Assembly: GCA_022703195.1 (NCBI GenBank)
Contig: JAKLEF010000029.1
Coordinates: 1-11,924 of the forward strand
DNA from: Candidatus Fermentibacterota bacterium
GTDB lineage: Bacteria > Fermentibacterota > Fermentibacteria > Fermentibacterales > Fermentibacteraceae
Direction: 5' to 3'
Length of the DNA stretch: 11,924 nucleotides
Below are positions 5,550 through 11,924 of this stretch, one piece after another; position 1 is the first letter of the stretch, and every line of letters starts with the position of its first letter. The notes beneath the pieces are model-generated. The model did no database searches, was not told the origin of the DNA, and saw nothing but the letters and a program-made list of their open reading frames with translations. A program made the position numbers and the translations under genes.

Positions 5550-6646
5550 ACCCCGGGCTTCATCCCCTGAACGCCCCCGGCGGGCGGCTGCTGGCCGTCT
5601 CGTCCGCCATCCTCTTCGGATGCGCCACCGTTGCGGCGAAGGCACTCCTCGGCGATGTGGAGCCTGCGGTGCTGGCGGGGCTCCTCTACCTCGGGTCGGG
5701 CGTCGGGCTGGGGGCGGTCGCGCTGGCGGCAGGGGTCACGCCCGGGGGCAGGCGCTTCTCCACCGGGCTCACGCGGCGCGACGCGCCCTGGCTGGCCGGA
5801 GCAGTGGTGTCGGGAGGCATGGCCGCTCCCGTTCTCCTGATGTGGGGGCTGTCGAGGACATCCGCCTCGGCAGCCTCGCTCATGCTGAACCTCGAGGGTG
5901 TCCTGACGGTGCTGATCGCCGGCGCGCTGTTCAGGGAGAACATCGGAGGCAGGATCGCCGCCGGGCTGGCCCTCGTGATAGCCGGTGCCGCCCTGATCTC
6001 CGCGGCGCCCGGCGCCGGAGGCGGCTCTGGCTCCGCCGGTCCGGCCGGCGGGGCTGCGATCGCGGGGGCATGCCTCCTGTGGGCTCTGGACAACAATCTC
6101 ACCCGCCGGATATCGGCGGGGAACCCCGTCGTGATCGCCGGCATCAAGGGGCTGGCGGCCGGCTCCGTCAACCTGGCGGCCTCCGCCCTGCTCGGCATGT
6201 CCCTTCCGGATGCCGGCACGGCTGCGATCGCAGGGCTGGCGGGATTCCTCGGCTACGGGGCCAGCCTCGTGCTGTTCATCATGGCGCTGAGGGAGGCCGG
6301 TGCGGCGAGGACGGGGGCGCTCTTCTCGACGGCCCCCTTCATAGGCGCGGGCGCCTCGCTGCTGATCCTGGGCGAGCCGGCCGGGCCGATGCTGCTGCCC
6401 GCCGCGGCCCTGATGGCCGCAGGGGTATGGCTGCAGTCAGGCGAGAGGCACATCCACGTCCACGCGCATGGATCGCTCTTCCACGAGCACACGCACGTGC
6501 ACGACGTCCACCACGCGCATGCCCACGACGGGACCGAGCCGGCCGGGGAGAGGCACTGCCATCCGCATCAGCACGAACCCTTCGAGCATTCGCACGCCCA
6601 TCTCCCCGACATCCACCACAGGCACGGGCACGGGCACGGGCGATAG
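5546..6646 (+). CDS. EamA/DMT-family transporter with a histidine-rich C-terminal tail
   Basis: Up to 366 residues. Residues about 14-298 form two EamA repeats with about ten hydrophobic segments; NLEGVLTVLIAGALFREN and LFSTAPFIGAGASLLILGEP mark the ends of the repeats. The last 68 residues (from about 6440) contain 24 histidines, with clusters such as HEHTHVHDVHHAHAH and a final PDIHHRHGHGHG. Similar tails occur on some EamA proteins, and a metal-binding or metal-efflux role is plausible, but the substrate is unknown. The start is odd: no in-frame ATG, GTG or TTG lies between the tsaC stop and the first membrane segment. CTG at 5546, overlapping the tsaC stop as CTGA, fits the overlap style of the operon; CTG at 5567 is an alternative. 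The first in-frame GTG would remove most of helix 1. No terminator is visible after the stop. Confidence 0.85.
   Translation: MNPGLHPLNAPGGRLLAVSSAILFGCATVAAKALLGDVEPAVLAGLLYLGSGVGLGAVALAAGVTPGGRRFSTGLTRRDAPWLAGAVVSGGMAAPVLLMWGLSRTSASAASLMLNLEGVLTVLIAGALFRENIGGRIAAGLALVIAGAALISAAPGAGGGSGSAGPAGGAAIAGACLLWALDNNLTRRISAGNPVVIAGIKGLAAGSVNLAASALLGMSLPDAGTAAIAGLAGFLGYGASLVLFIMALREAGAARTGALFSTAPFIGAGASLLILGEPAGPMLLPAAALMAAGVWLQSGERHIHVHAHGSLFHEHTHVHDVHHAHAHDGTEPAGERHCHPHQHEPFEHSHAHLPDIHHRHGHGHGR
6623..6640 (+). repeat. Three tandem CACGGG hexamers inside the His-rich tail
   Basis: Three exact copies of cacggg encode the HGHGHG end of the transporter tail. Short in-frame hexamer repeats of this kind can gain or lose units by slippage, changing histidine number without a frameshift. 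Confidence 0.8.
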
Positions 6647-6658
6647 CCGCGGAGGCCC

Positions 6659-7378
6659 TCACCCGTCGATGCGGGCGCCCGCGCTCCAGCCCTCGAGGAT
6701 CTCGGAGACGATCCCGCGGATCCTGTCCCTGAGCCTCTCGTAGTAGGCGGAGGCCGCCGCTACGGAGAAGGGCTTCGCCTCGATGCCGGAATAGCGGATC
6801 GAGCATGCCGGCACCGGATATGCCCTGACCCCCTCGCGATCCAGCCAGGAGCCGGAACCGTCCCATTCGGGGACGAAGTCGGGGATGGCCGCCTGGACCA
6901 GGGCCAGCTCGTCCGAGCCGCCGTGTCCGGCCGAGGACCCGAAGATCTCCCTGGCGATGTCGTCGCCCACCACCCACCAGTCGACGAGCGCGGTCCGCAC
7001 GCCGCACGACTTCCAGACCTCGGAAAGGGCCTCGGACAGGGTCTCCGAATTGCCTCCGTGGCCGTTGAAGACGACAACCTGCTCGATGCCGGAGACTGAC
7101 ACCGAGTCGAGCAGCTCGACGACGAGGGACCTGTAGGTCTCCTTCTGCATCCACATCCCGCCGGGATATCCCGAGAGGGAGTTGACCAGCCCGAATGGCA
7201 GGGTGGGGAGCAGGATCGCGCCGAACTCGGGCGCCAGATCACCGGCCAGCTTCTCCGGGGCGATGACGTCGGTCCCCAGGGGGCCTGCATCGTGAGCCTC
7301 GACCGTCCCCACAGGCCAGAAACAGAGGCTCCTGTCCAGCTTCACGAACTCGTGGGTCGTCATCCTGAGCAGCTTCAT
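6659..7378 (-). CDS. Creatininase-family metal-dependent amidohydrolase
   Basis: 239 residues from the ATG at 7376-7378. The metal site of the creatininase fold is visible: PVGTVEAHDAGPLGTD (22-37) with Glu27, His29 and Asp37, FNGHGGNS (104-111) with His107, and GHGGSDELA (151-159) with Glu157. The family includes creatininase, the mycofactocin protein MftE and the archaeal deformylase ArfB; all open or close C-N bonds in small cyclic amides or peptides. The substrate here is unknown. It follows a radical SAM gene, a pairing reminiscent of MftC-MftE, but no mycofactocin precursor is present. GGTGG lies about 5 nt upstream, and the ATG overlaps the stop of a truncated copy of its own 5' end. 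The frame stays open upstream to a GTG at 7483, but those 35 extra codons read the duplicate and the rSAM end out of frame, so that start is rejected. Convergent with the transporter, 12 nt apart. Confidence 0.88.
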   Translation of the reverse strand: MKLLRMTTHEFVKLDRSLCFWPVGTVEAHDAGPLGTDVIAPEKLAGDLAPEFGAILLPTLPFGLVNSLSGYPGGMWMQKETYRSLVVELLDSVSVSGIEQVVVFNGHGGNSETLSEALSEVWKSCGVRTALVDWWVVGDDIAREIFGSSAGHGGSDELALVQAAIPDFVPEWDGSGSWLDREGVRAYPVPACSIRYSGIEAKPFSVAAASAYYERLRDRIRGIVSEILEGWSAGARIDG

Positions 7379-7379
7379 G
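7308..7379. repeat. Tandem duplication, copy A (5' end of the intact creatininase gene)
   Basis: These 72 bp match 7394-7465 at 70 positions with an offset of 86 bp. The differences are at 7313/7399 and 7328/7414. Copy A encodes the first 24 codons of the working creatininase gene. Confidence 0.95.
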
Positions 7380-7464
7380 GTGCCACCCGATTGCCCACGG
7401 GCCAGAAACAGAGACTCCTGTCCAGCTTCACGAACTCGTGGGTCGTCATCCTGAGCAGCTTCAT
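7375..7464 (-). pseudogene. Truncated duplicate of the creatininase 5' end (29 codons)
   Basis: Starts at ATG 7462-7464, which overlaps the stop of the radical SAM fusion gene as ATGA and has the good ribosome binding site GGGAGG about 9 nt upstream. It encodes MKLLRMTTHEFVKLD and onward, identical to the creatininase N-terminus for 24 residues through WPVG, then diverges to NRVAP and stops at TGA. That stop overlaps the intact gene's ATG, again as ATGA. It therefore lies exactly between two coupled junctions and could be translated as a leader peptide. It has no metal site and no function of its own is evident. Most likely a duplication remnant whose frame happens to preserve coupling. Confidence 0.8.
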
Positions 7465-7465
7465 G
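7394..7465. repeat. Tandem duplication, copy B (upstream partial copy)
   Basis: Second copy of the 72-bp unit. It keeps the original junction with the radical SAM gene and the original ribosome binding site, so copy B probably marks the ancestral position of the creatininase start. The 14 bases between the copies (7380-7393) supply the new ribosome binding site and are not clearly duplicated. Confidence 0.95.
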
Positions 7466-9575
7466 CCCTGTTCCTCCCGTCACGCGAACCGCGGAGGCCC
7501 GCGGACAACGCAGACAGCAGCGAGGGCGGGTGCATCATGATGTTGGAATAGGCCTGGTTGGCCAGCGGGCACCAGCACTCGCCCCTCCGTATCGACCGCC
7601 TGATCTCGCGGGCCTTCCCGGAGCGCCAGGCGGACGCGAAGTCGCCCTCCGGGCCCACGCGGCCCATCTCGGCGGCATAGGCCCTTATCGCGCATGGCCA
7701 TACCGCCCCGTCGGCATTGATGTGGACGTTGAGCAGGCCGGCGTAGCACGGGATCACCTGGCGCCTCTCGCGGAGGATCCTCACCACCAGGTCGTAGTAG
7801 ACCAGCCGGAGCCCGGAGGTGATCCTTCCGAGCAGCCTGGCGTGCTTCATCTTCTCGATGGTTGCACGCCTGAAGCCTTCCATGATGCCGCCGTACGTGG
7901 CGGGATCCGGCGTGATGCCGGAGCCGACGTTGAAGAACTCCTCGCGCTCCTCGGCTATCTCGTTGATATACGTGTCCACGCCGAGGTTCCTCGCGTACTC
8001 GATGACCCCGGGCAGCTCCTCCGAGTTGAACCTGGAGATGACGGTGCCGACCCCCACGTGGAGGGCGGGGTACTCCCGCCTGAGGGCCGAGAGGCGCCCG
8101 AGCGTGTCGAGCAGCCTGTCGAAGTTGCCCGGCACGCCCCTAATCTCGTCGTGACGAGCCCCTATCCCGTCGAAGGACGGCTTCACCGTGAGGGCGGTCA
8201 CCGGCGACTCGCGGCGGATGACCTCGAGCATCGCACGGGTGGTCTCCTCTATCCTCTCGGGCATCAGTGCGTTCGTGGGGACGTGGATGACGGCCGGGCG
8301 GAGGTGCCTGCACGCGAGGCGCACTATCTCCGGCAGGTCGCTGCGGAGGTAGGGTTCGCCGCCGGAGATGTTGAAGAACCAGGTGCGCCCGATCGACCTG
8401 AACATGGCCTCGATGGCCGGCAGGTCCAGCTCGGGGAGCCCGGGGGCCTTCCAGATCATGCAGGTGCCGCACCGGGACTGGCACCGGCGCGTGACCGAGA
8501 AGGTCACGTTGATCGGGGCGGGGGGCCTGCACAGGCCGTGCCGGGCCAGGAAGGCGAAGGCGGCGGACGCTGCCAGCCCGGCCACCTTCGGGATCAGGGA
8601 CAGTCTGCGCGAGAAAGCTTCGGACAATGTCGCCTCCAGGGCGTAGGAAGCCTCGACGAGCATCAGGAGGATCCTGTGGCAGAGGGAAACCGTCACAGCC
8701 ACCGCGATGCCGCCGGCGAAGGGAGCCAGGACCAGCCCCTGGAAGGACTCCCTCACTCCTATCCCTCCCGGGACGAACACCCAGACGAGGGATACGAGCC
8801 ACGAGACCGGCATCACGATTATACAGGCGGCGAGCATGGCGAACCTGTCCCCGGCTCCGAGGCCGGCGAAGTCGAACCAGAGGAAGAGCGAGAAGCCCCT
8901 CAGGGCCCATGACAGCATCCCCGTGGAAACCATGTAGAGCCCGTCCATGGCGCCGATCCTGGGCATGCTCCCCCTGCCGAGGACCTTCCCGAACCGCCCG
9001 GTCATCCTCTCGACCAGGAAGGCCCTGATCCCCGGAGCGGCCAGCGCCAGCAGCACGACCGCCGAAGCGGCCGCGATGTACACCCTGGCCTCCGGAGGGA
9101 GCCCCGCCCCCCCGGAGAGGGGGATGACCGCGAGCGAGAGCAGGCAGGCCGAGATCATGAGGTAGATGTTCTCGAAGGCCATGGAGAACAGCGAGATGCC
9201 CGCCCCGATCCCCCTGGACCGGAGGAAGGCGAGCCGGCCGAGGAACATCCATACGCGACCCGGGATGTATGACCCGGTCTGGGTGATGAACCAGTTCCTG
9301 CGCAGGGCGGTGCGGGAAACCCCGGCGCCGGCGGCGCCGACGCCGACGAGCCTCACCCAGGGGGCCGGGGCGAAGTACAGGCTGGCGAGGGCCGAGAGCA
9401 CGGAGGAAACGAGCAGCGGCCAGCGCCCGGAGAAGTCGAGTCGGGATGCGAGATCGCCTACATCGCCCCTCCATGACGGCCACAGGCCGAACACGAACCA
9501 CAGGACCCCCCCCGCCAGGAGCGCGAAGCCGAACCACGCGCCCAGGCGGTTGAGGAAGTCATGCCGCGCCGGCAC
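7461..9575 (-). CDS. Fusion: LPG-synthase/AglD-type membrane domain + radical SAM with SPASM-like tail
   Basis: 704 residues in one uninterrupted frame. Residues about 10-320 are a polytopic membrane domain resembling the lysylphosphatidylglycerol synthase TM / UPF0104 family (also AglD), with TGSYIPGRVWMFLGR (100-114) and the hallmark VPGGIGVRES (268-277). A hydrophobic stretch (330-345) leads to a radical SAM domain: INVTFSVTRRCQSRCGTC (355-372) with CxxxCxxC at Cys365, 369 and 372, and SGGEP (404-408). The tail has a SPASM-like cysteine set: Cys610, HINADGAVWPC (Cys628) and ECWCP (Cys667, 669), probably holding an auxiliary Fe-S cluster. It lacks the soluble aminoacyltransferase domain of MprF. 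Expected role: a membrane-tethered radical modification of a lipid-linked or peptide substrate; substrate unknown. GTG at 9573-9575 has GGAAAG 4 nt upstream and overlaps the YfhO gene by 17 nt; the stop overlaps the next ATG. Confidence 0.88.
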   Translation of the reverse strand: MPARHDFLNRLGAWFGFALLAGGVLWFVFGLWPSWRGDVGDLASRLDFSGRWPLLVSSVLSALASLYFAPAPWVRLVGVGAAGAGVSRTALRRNWFITQTGSYIPGRVWMFLGRLAFLRSRGIGAGISLFSMAFENIYLMISACLLSLAVIPLSGGAGLPPEARVYIAAASAVVLLALAAPGIRAFLVERMTGRFGKVLGRGSMPRIGAMDGLYMVSTGMLSWALRGFSLFLWFDFAGLGAGDRFAMLAACIIVMPVSWLVSLVWVFVPGGIGVRESFQGLVLAPFAGGIAVAVTVSLCHRILLMLVEASYALEATLSEAFSRRLSLIPKVAGLAASAAFAFLARHGLCRPPAPINVTFSVTRRCQSRCGTCMIWKAPGLPELDLPAIEAMFRSIGRTWFFNISGGEPYLRSDLPEIVRLACRHLRPAVIHVPTNALMPERIEETTRAMLEVIRRESPVTALTVKPSFDGIGARHDEIRGVPGNFDRLLDTLGRLSALRREYPALHVGVGTVISRFNSEELPGVIEYARNLGVDTYINEIAEEREEFFNVGSGITPDPATYGGIMEGFRRATIEKMKHARLLGRITSGLRLVYYDLVVRILRERRQVIPCYAGLLNVHINADGAVWPCAIRAYAAEMGRVGPEGDFASAWRSGKAREIRRSIRRGECWCPLANQAYSNIMMHPPSLLSALSAGLRGSRDGRNRA

Positions 9576-11850
9576 CGGGCTTTCCGCGTCTTCTCGAAAC
9601 CAGCTCGAACGCGGCCGCGACCGCCGTCAGGAGGGCCGTGACGACGGATATGAGGAGCCCGGTCGAGAAATCGGAGGCATCGTAGGTGAAGCAGACGGAA
9701 TGCTGGCCGGCCGGGACGGCGACGGCCCTCATCCAGCCGTTGGCGCGGAGGAGCCGGGCTTCCGTGCCGTCCACCGAGACCCGCCAGCCGGGGTGCCAGG
9801 TGTCGGCGAGGACGAGGAGGCCGGGTTCGCCGGACTCGGTGGCGATCTCGACGAGTTCAGGCTCGTCCCTCGTGATGACGGCCGAACCCGGCTGTCCGGA
9901 TGGCGGCGGCAGATCGGGACCGCCCGACACCGTGCTCACGGCCTCGGGCGGGATGCCGGGGGCCGGAGCCTCGCCTCCTGACACCCATGACGCAGGCATG
10001 AAGGCTCTGGGCATCGGCGCCGAGAGCTCCGCGGGGAAGCCTCCTGCCGAGGTGTCCGAGGCCATCTCATCGACGAGAGCCCCGTAGGGAGCCACCGTGC
10101 CGCCGTCGATCAGAACCGTGAAGCCTGTGGAGCGGACTTCCGGGAACCCTCCGGACGAGATCCCGGCGAGCATGTCGTCGACCGCCTGGGTCCTGGCGGC
10201 ATGGTAGCCGGTGACGGACCTGATCCCAAGCGGGATGAACTCATTGCCGCCCGGGAAGATGCGCCCTTCGCCAACGGCCTCCCGGAGCCCGGCCGGCTCC
10301 GGATACAGGTCGGCGATCCTCGTCTGGGGCAGGAATACCTGGAAGTCCCTGTCGAGAGGCACGAGCTCCAGGGCCGCCACGGCAGAAACCAGGAGGGATG
10401 CGGTTCCCGGGCCGATCCTCTTCCGGGAGACCGCGAAGACGGTGCCGGCCACGAGGGCCGAGACGAGAGCGGCCCTGAGGAGGTCGCCCGAGGCCAGGTC
10501 GACCCTCCTGTCCACGAGCTCCGGGAAGGCGGCGGGTGACGCCCCGGCCCTCCGCCACCACCCTGCCTGGGCGGACGACAGGATGGGCCTGCAGAAGGCG
10601 AGGAGCACGATACAGAGAGCGCCCCAGGCAGCGATGGGCTTCCAGCAGCGTCCGGCCCTCACTCCGGCGACGGCCGCGTCGAAACCCGGCCCGGCGAGCA
10701 GCGATATGCCCGATGTTGTGAGGAAGGCCGCCATGTGCGGAGCCCTGAGCTTCCTGAACACGGGGACGATGTCGTAGAGGATCCTGTAGAAGGGGGAGTA
10801 TCCCCCCCATGACACCAGCAGACCCAGCAGGGCCACAGCTCCCAGCGCCATGCCCCTGTGCGTCCTCCGCGAGAGGAGGGCGACCGCCGCCAGCAGCAGG
10901 ATCGAAACCCCCGTGAACTCGCTCGAGAGCCTGAGCCCGAGCCTTCCCCAGTACACCGGTCCGCCGCCAGCCTCGCTGTCGGGGAACCCGTGGCGGTAGC
11001 CGAACAGATGGGGGAATGCCATGGCGAGGGTCTCCTCGGGAGGCATCGAGTAGCTCGCGGACTGCGAGAGCGGCAGATCCTCGCCCCGGGTGGATGTCCT
11101 CGAGAATGCATATCCCGGGAGCATCTGGACCGCGCCCAGCCCCGCCCCGACAAGGGTCATCGCAGCCAGCCCGGATGCCGCCGCGAGAGCCTTGCTCACA
11201 CCCGGGCGCTCGAGGAACCTCCAGGCCAGCCATACGGTCGCCGCCATCGCGCTGTAGAGAAGCATCTGGGGGTGGCTGGAGAGGGCCTGCATCCCGAGGC
11301 AGAGCCCGCCCAGGAACAGGAACCACGCCCTCCTGGTGGCCCACCATCTCTCGCATGCGTAGAGGAGCAGCGGCAGGAAGCTCCAGGACACCATCTTGCT
11401 CGCGTGCCCCGCGTAGAACAGCGTGTTGGCCCATGCTCCGGCGGCGAAGGCTATGGTGCCCACCGTCCTGCCGCCCCGCGAGACAGCCAGGGAGCCGAGG
11501 AACAGCCAGGCGGACAGCGCGGCGATGAAAGCCTGCACCGGCCAGATGAACCGTACCGACGCCTCGGGGCCCGCGGCCAGGAGGAGGAGCCCCCGGACCG
11601 GATAGAACACGGGTGCCGAGAAGGAGGAAAAGAACGGGATGCCGCAGTAGATGTACGGGTTCCAGTGCGGTATCCTGCCTTCGGCGATGCTGGCGGCGGT
11701 GTAGGAGAGGAATGGGTATCCCTGGTGGACAGTGTCGCTGAGATCGCCTCCCGGCAGGCGCGGTGAGGAGAGGACCGGCCAGTAGACGGCCGCGGCGAGC
11801 CCCAGCGCCAGAATGATGGCCATGTGCCTGTCAGGAAGCCTGAAGCCCAC
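9559..11850 (-). CDS. YfhO-family multi-spanning membrane protein (GT-C-like)
   Basis: 763 residues. An N-terminal hydrophobic segment is followed by PGGDLSDTVHQGYPF and IPHWNPYIYCGIPFF, typical of the first outer loop in YfhO/GT-C proteins. Many membrane segments follow, then a conserved FRKLRAPHMAAF loop, a last membrane block, and a largely soluble C-terminal part. That part ends with the YfhO signature: LVLADTWHPGWRVSVDG (679-695), RANGW (702-706 region), VPAGQHSV and a final membrane helix. YfhO-like proteins are implicated in glycosylation of envelope polymers in Firmicutes; the donor and acceptor here are unknown. GTG at 11848-11850 is chosen because GGGGGAG lies about 7 nt upstream; an in-frame ATG nine codons later is the alternative. 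It overlaps the upstream gene's end and the downstream fusion gene, marking an operon. Confidence 0.88.
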   Translation of the reverse strand: MGFRLPDRHMAIILALGLAAAVYWPVLSSPRLPGGDLSDTVHQGYPFLSYTAASIAEGRIPHWNPYIYCGIPFFSSFSAPVFYPVRGLLLLAAGPEASVRFIWPVQAFIAALSAWLFLGSLAVSRGGRTVGTIAFAAGAWANTLFYAGHASKMVSWSFLPLLLYACERWWATRRAWFLFLGGLCLGMQALSSHPQMLLYSAMAATVWLAWRFLERPGVSKALAAASGLAAMTLVGAGLGAVQMLPGYAFSRTSTRGEDLPLSQSASYSMPPEETLAMAFPHLFGYRHGFPDSEAGGGPVYWGRLGLRLSSEFTGVSILLLAAVALLSRRTHRGMALGAVALLGLLVSWGGYSPFYRILYDIVPVFRKLRAPHMAAFLTTSGISLLAGPGFDAAVAGVRAGRCWKPIAAWGALCIVLLAFCRPILSSAQAGWWRRAGASPAAFPELVDRRVDLASGDLLRAALVSALVAGTVFAVSRKRIGPGTASLLVSAVAALELVPLDRDFQVFLPQTRIADLYPEPAGLREAVGEGRIFPGGNEFIPLGIRSVTGYHAARTQAVDDMLAGISSGGFPEVRSTGFTVLIDGGTVAPYGALVDEMASDTSAGGFPAELSAPMPRAFMPASWVSGGEAPAPGIPPEAVSTVSGGPDLPPPSGQPGSAVITRDEPELVEIATESGEPGLLVLADTWHPGWRVSVDGTEARLLRANGWMRAVAVPAGQHSVCFTYDASDFSTGLLISVVTALLTAVAAAFELVSRRRGKPGAGAA

Positions 11851-11924
11851 GCCTCTCCCCCCTTCCCTTCGGTGCCGCGTACCTCAGGGTCGCGAGCGCC
11901 ATTGCGATCTCGAACAGGGCCATG
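11831..11924 (-). CDS. C-terminal end of an unidentified gene (5' part beyond the window)
   Basis: An open frame enters from the right edge and ends at TGA 11831-11833, overlapping the start of the YfhO gene by 20 nt. The visible 30 residues read ALFEIAMALATLRYAAPKG and then a basic tail GRGERRGLQAS. A hydrophobic stretch followed by a charged tail would suit a membrane protein or membrane-associated glycosyltransferase, but this is too short to assign. The overlap matches the style of the rest of this operon, which is the main reason to believe it. Confidence 0.45.
   Translation of the reverse strand, partial: MALFEIAMALATLRYAAPKGRGERRGLQAS

Noticed and set aside
6670..6681. Palindrome gcgggcgcccgc at the convergent gene ends as a bidirectional terminator
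   Set aside because: It lies inside the end of the creatininase gene, has no loop, and no T-run follows on either strand.
7375..7464. 29-codon frame next to a radical SAM/SPASM gene as a RiPP precursor peptide
   Set aside because: Its first 24 residues are identical to the creatininase N-terminus and the DNA is an evident tandem duplicate, so a precursor origin is not needed. No leader-core pattern or clustered modifiable residues are present.
7308..7465. CRISPR array or insertion-sequence end
   Set aside because: There are only two copies, they are coding, and there is no inverted repeat, target-site duplication, transposase or regular spacer pattern.
7379..7483. 274-residue creatininase starting at GTG 7483
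   Set aside because: The 35 extra residues come from reading the duplicated segment and the end of the radical SAM gene in another frame. The family alignment begins at MKLLRMTTHEF.
10241..11434. Long open frames overlapping the YfhO, purD and fusion genes in other frames or strands (for example 10241-11434 minus, 3366-4619 minus, 7530-8912 plus)
   Set aside because: Their translations are rich in Arg, Pro, Gly and Ala with no family motifs or membrane pattern, while the competing frames encode clear conserved proteins. Long shadow frames are expected in DNA this GC-rich.

Overview
The window is GC-rich bacterial DNA, roughly two thirds G+C by eye, with densely packed genes, GTG starts, frequent AGG arginine codons and ATGA/GTGA-type stop-start overlaps. 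No rRNA, tRNA, transposase, integrase or CRISPR array is visible. The mix of a secreted serpin, an AUR1-like PAP2 protein and a YfhO-type membrane protein suggests an uncultured high-GC bacterium, perhaps of the FCB group or a related candidate phylum. That placement is a guess from style, not from a marker gene.

Left edge (1-1020, minus): a serpin with a lipoprotein-like signal peptide, cut by the window edge before its reactive-centre loop. Divergent gap (1021-1477): a 16-bp perfect palindrome in the serpin leader, two copies of a 20-bp direct repeat, and a near-consensus sigma-70 promoter on the plus strand. About 7 bases below the -10 box begins a segment of about 170 nt that folds by hand into a long rod. 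The rod has a closing stem of about 20 bp, an asymmetric central bubble and a 13-bp apical stem, the architecture of 6S RNA.

Plus-strand operon (1478-6646): AUR1-like PAP2 phosphatase/transferase, panB (pantothenate), purD and purE (purines), TsaC/Sua5-type threonylcarbamoyl-AMP synthase (tRNA t6A), and an EamA/DMT transporter with a 68-residue histidine-rich tail. All junctions are overlaps or gaps of at most 55 nt, so co-transcription is likely. The transporter has no ATG, GTG or TTG near its expected N-terminus.

Minus-strand operon (11924 to 6659, convergent with the first; 12 nt separate the two stops): the end of an unidentified gene, a YfhO-family membrane protein, a 704-residue fusion of an LPG-synthase/AglD-type membrane domain to a radical SAM enzyme with a SPASM-like tail, and a creatininase-family amidohydrolase. 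The 5' end of the creatininase gene is tandemly duplicated (72 bp, 70 identical, offset 86). This leaves a 29-codon truncated copy whose stop overlaps the intact gene's start. The fusion, its three-gene cluster and the duplicated start are the most unusual features here. YfhO and LPG-synthase-like domains point to envelope glycan or lipid work, so the radical SAM and creatininase steps may modify an envelope-linked molecule; that is inference.
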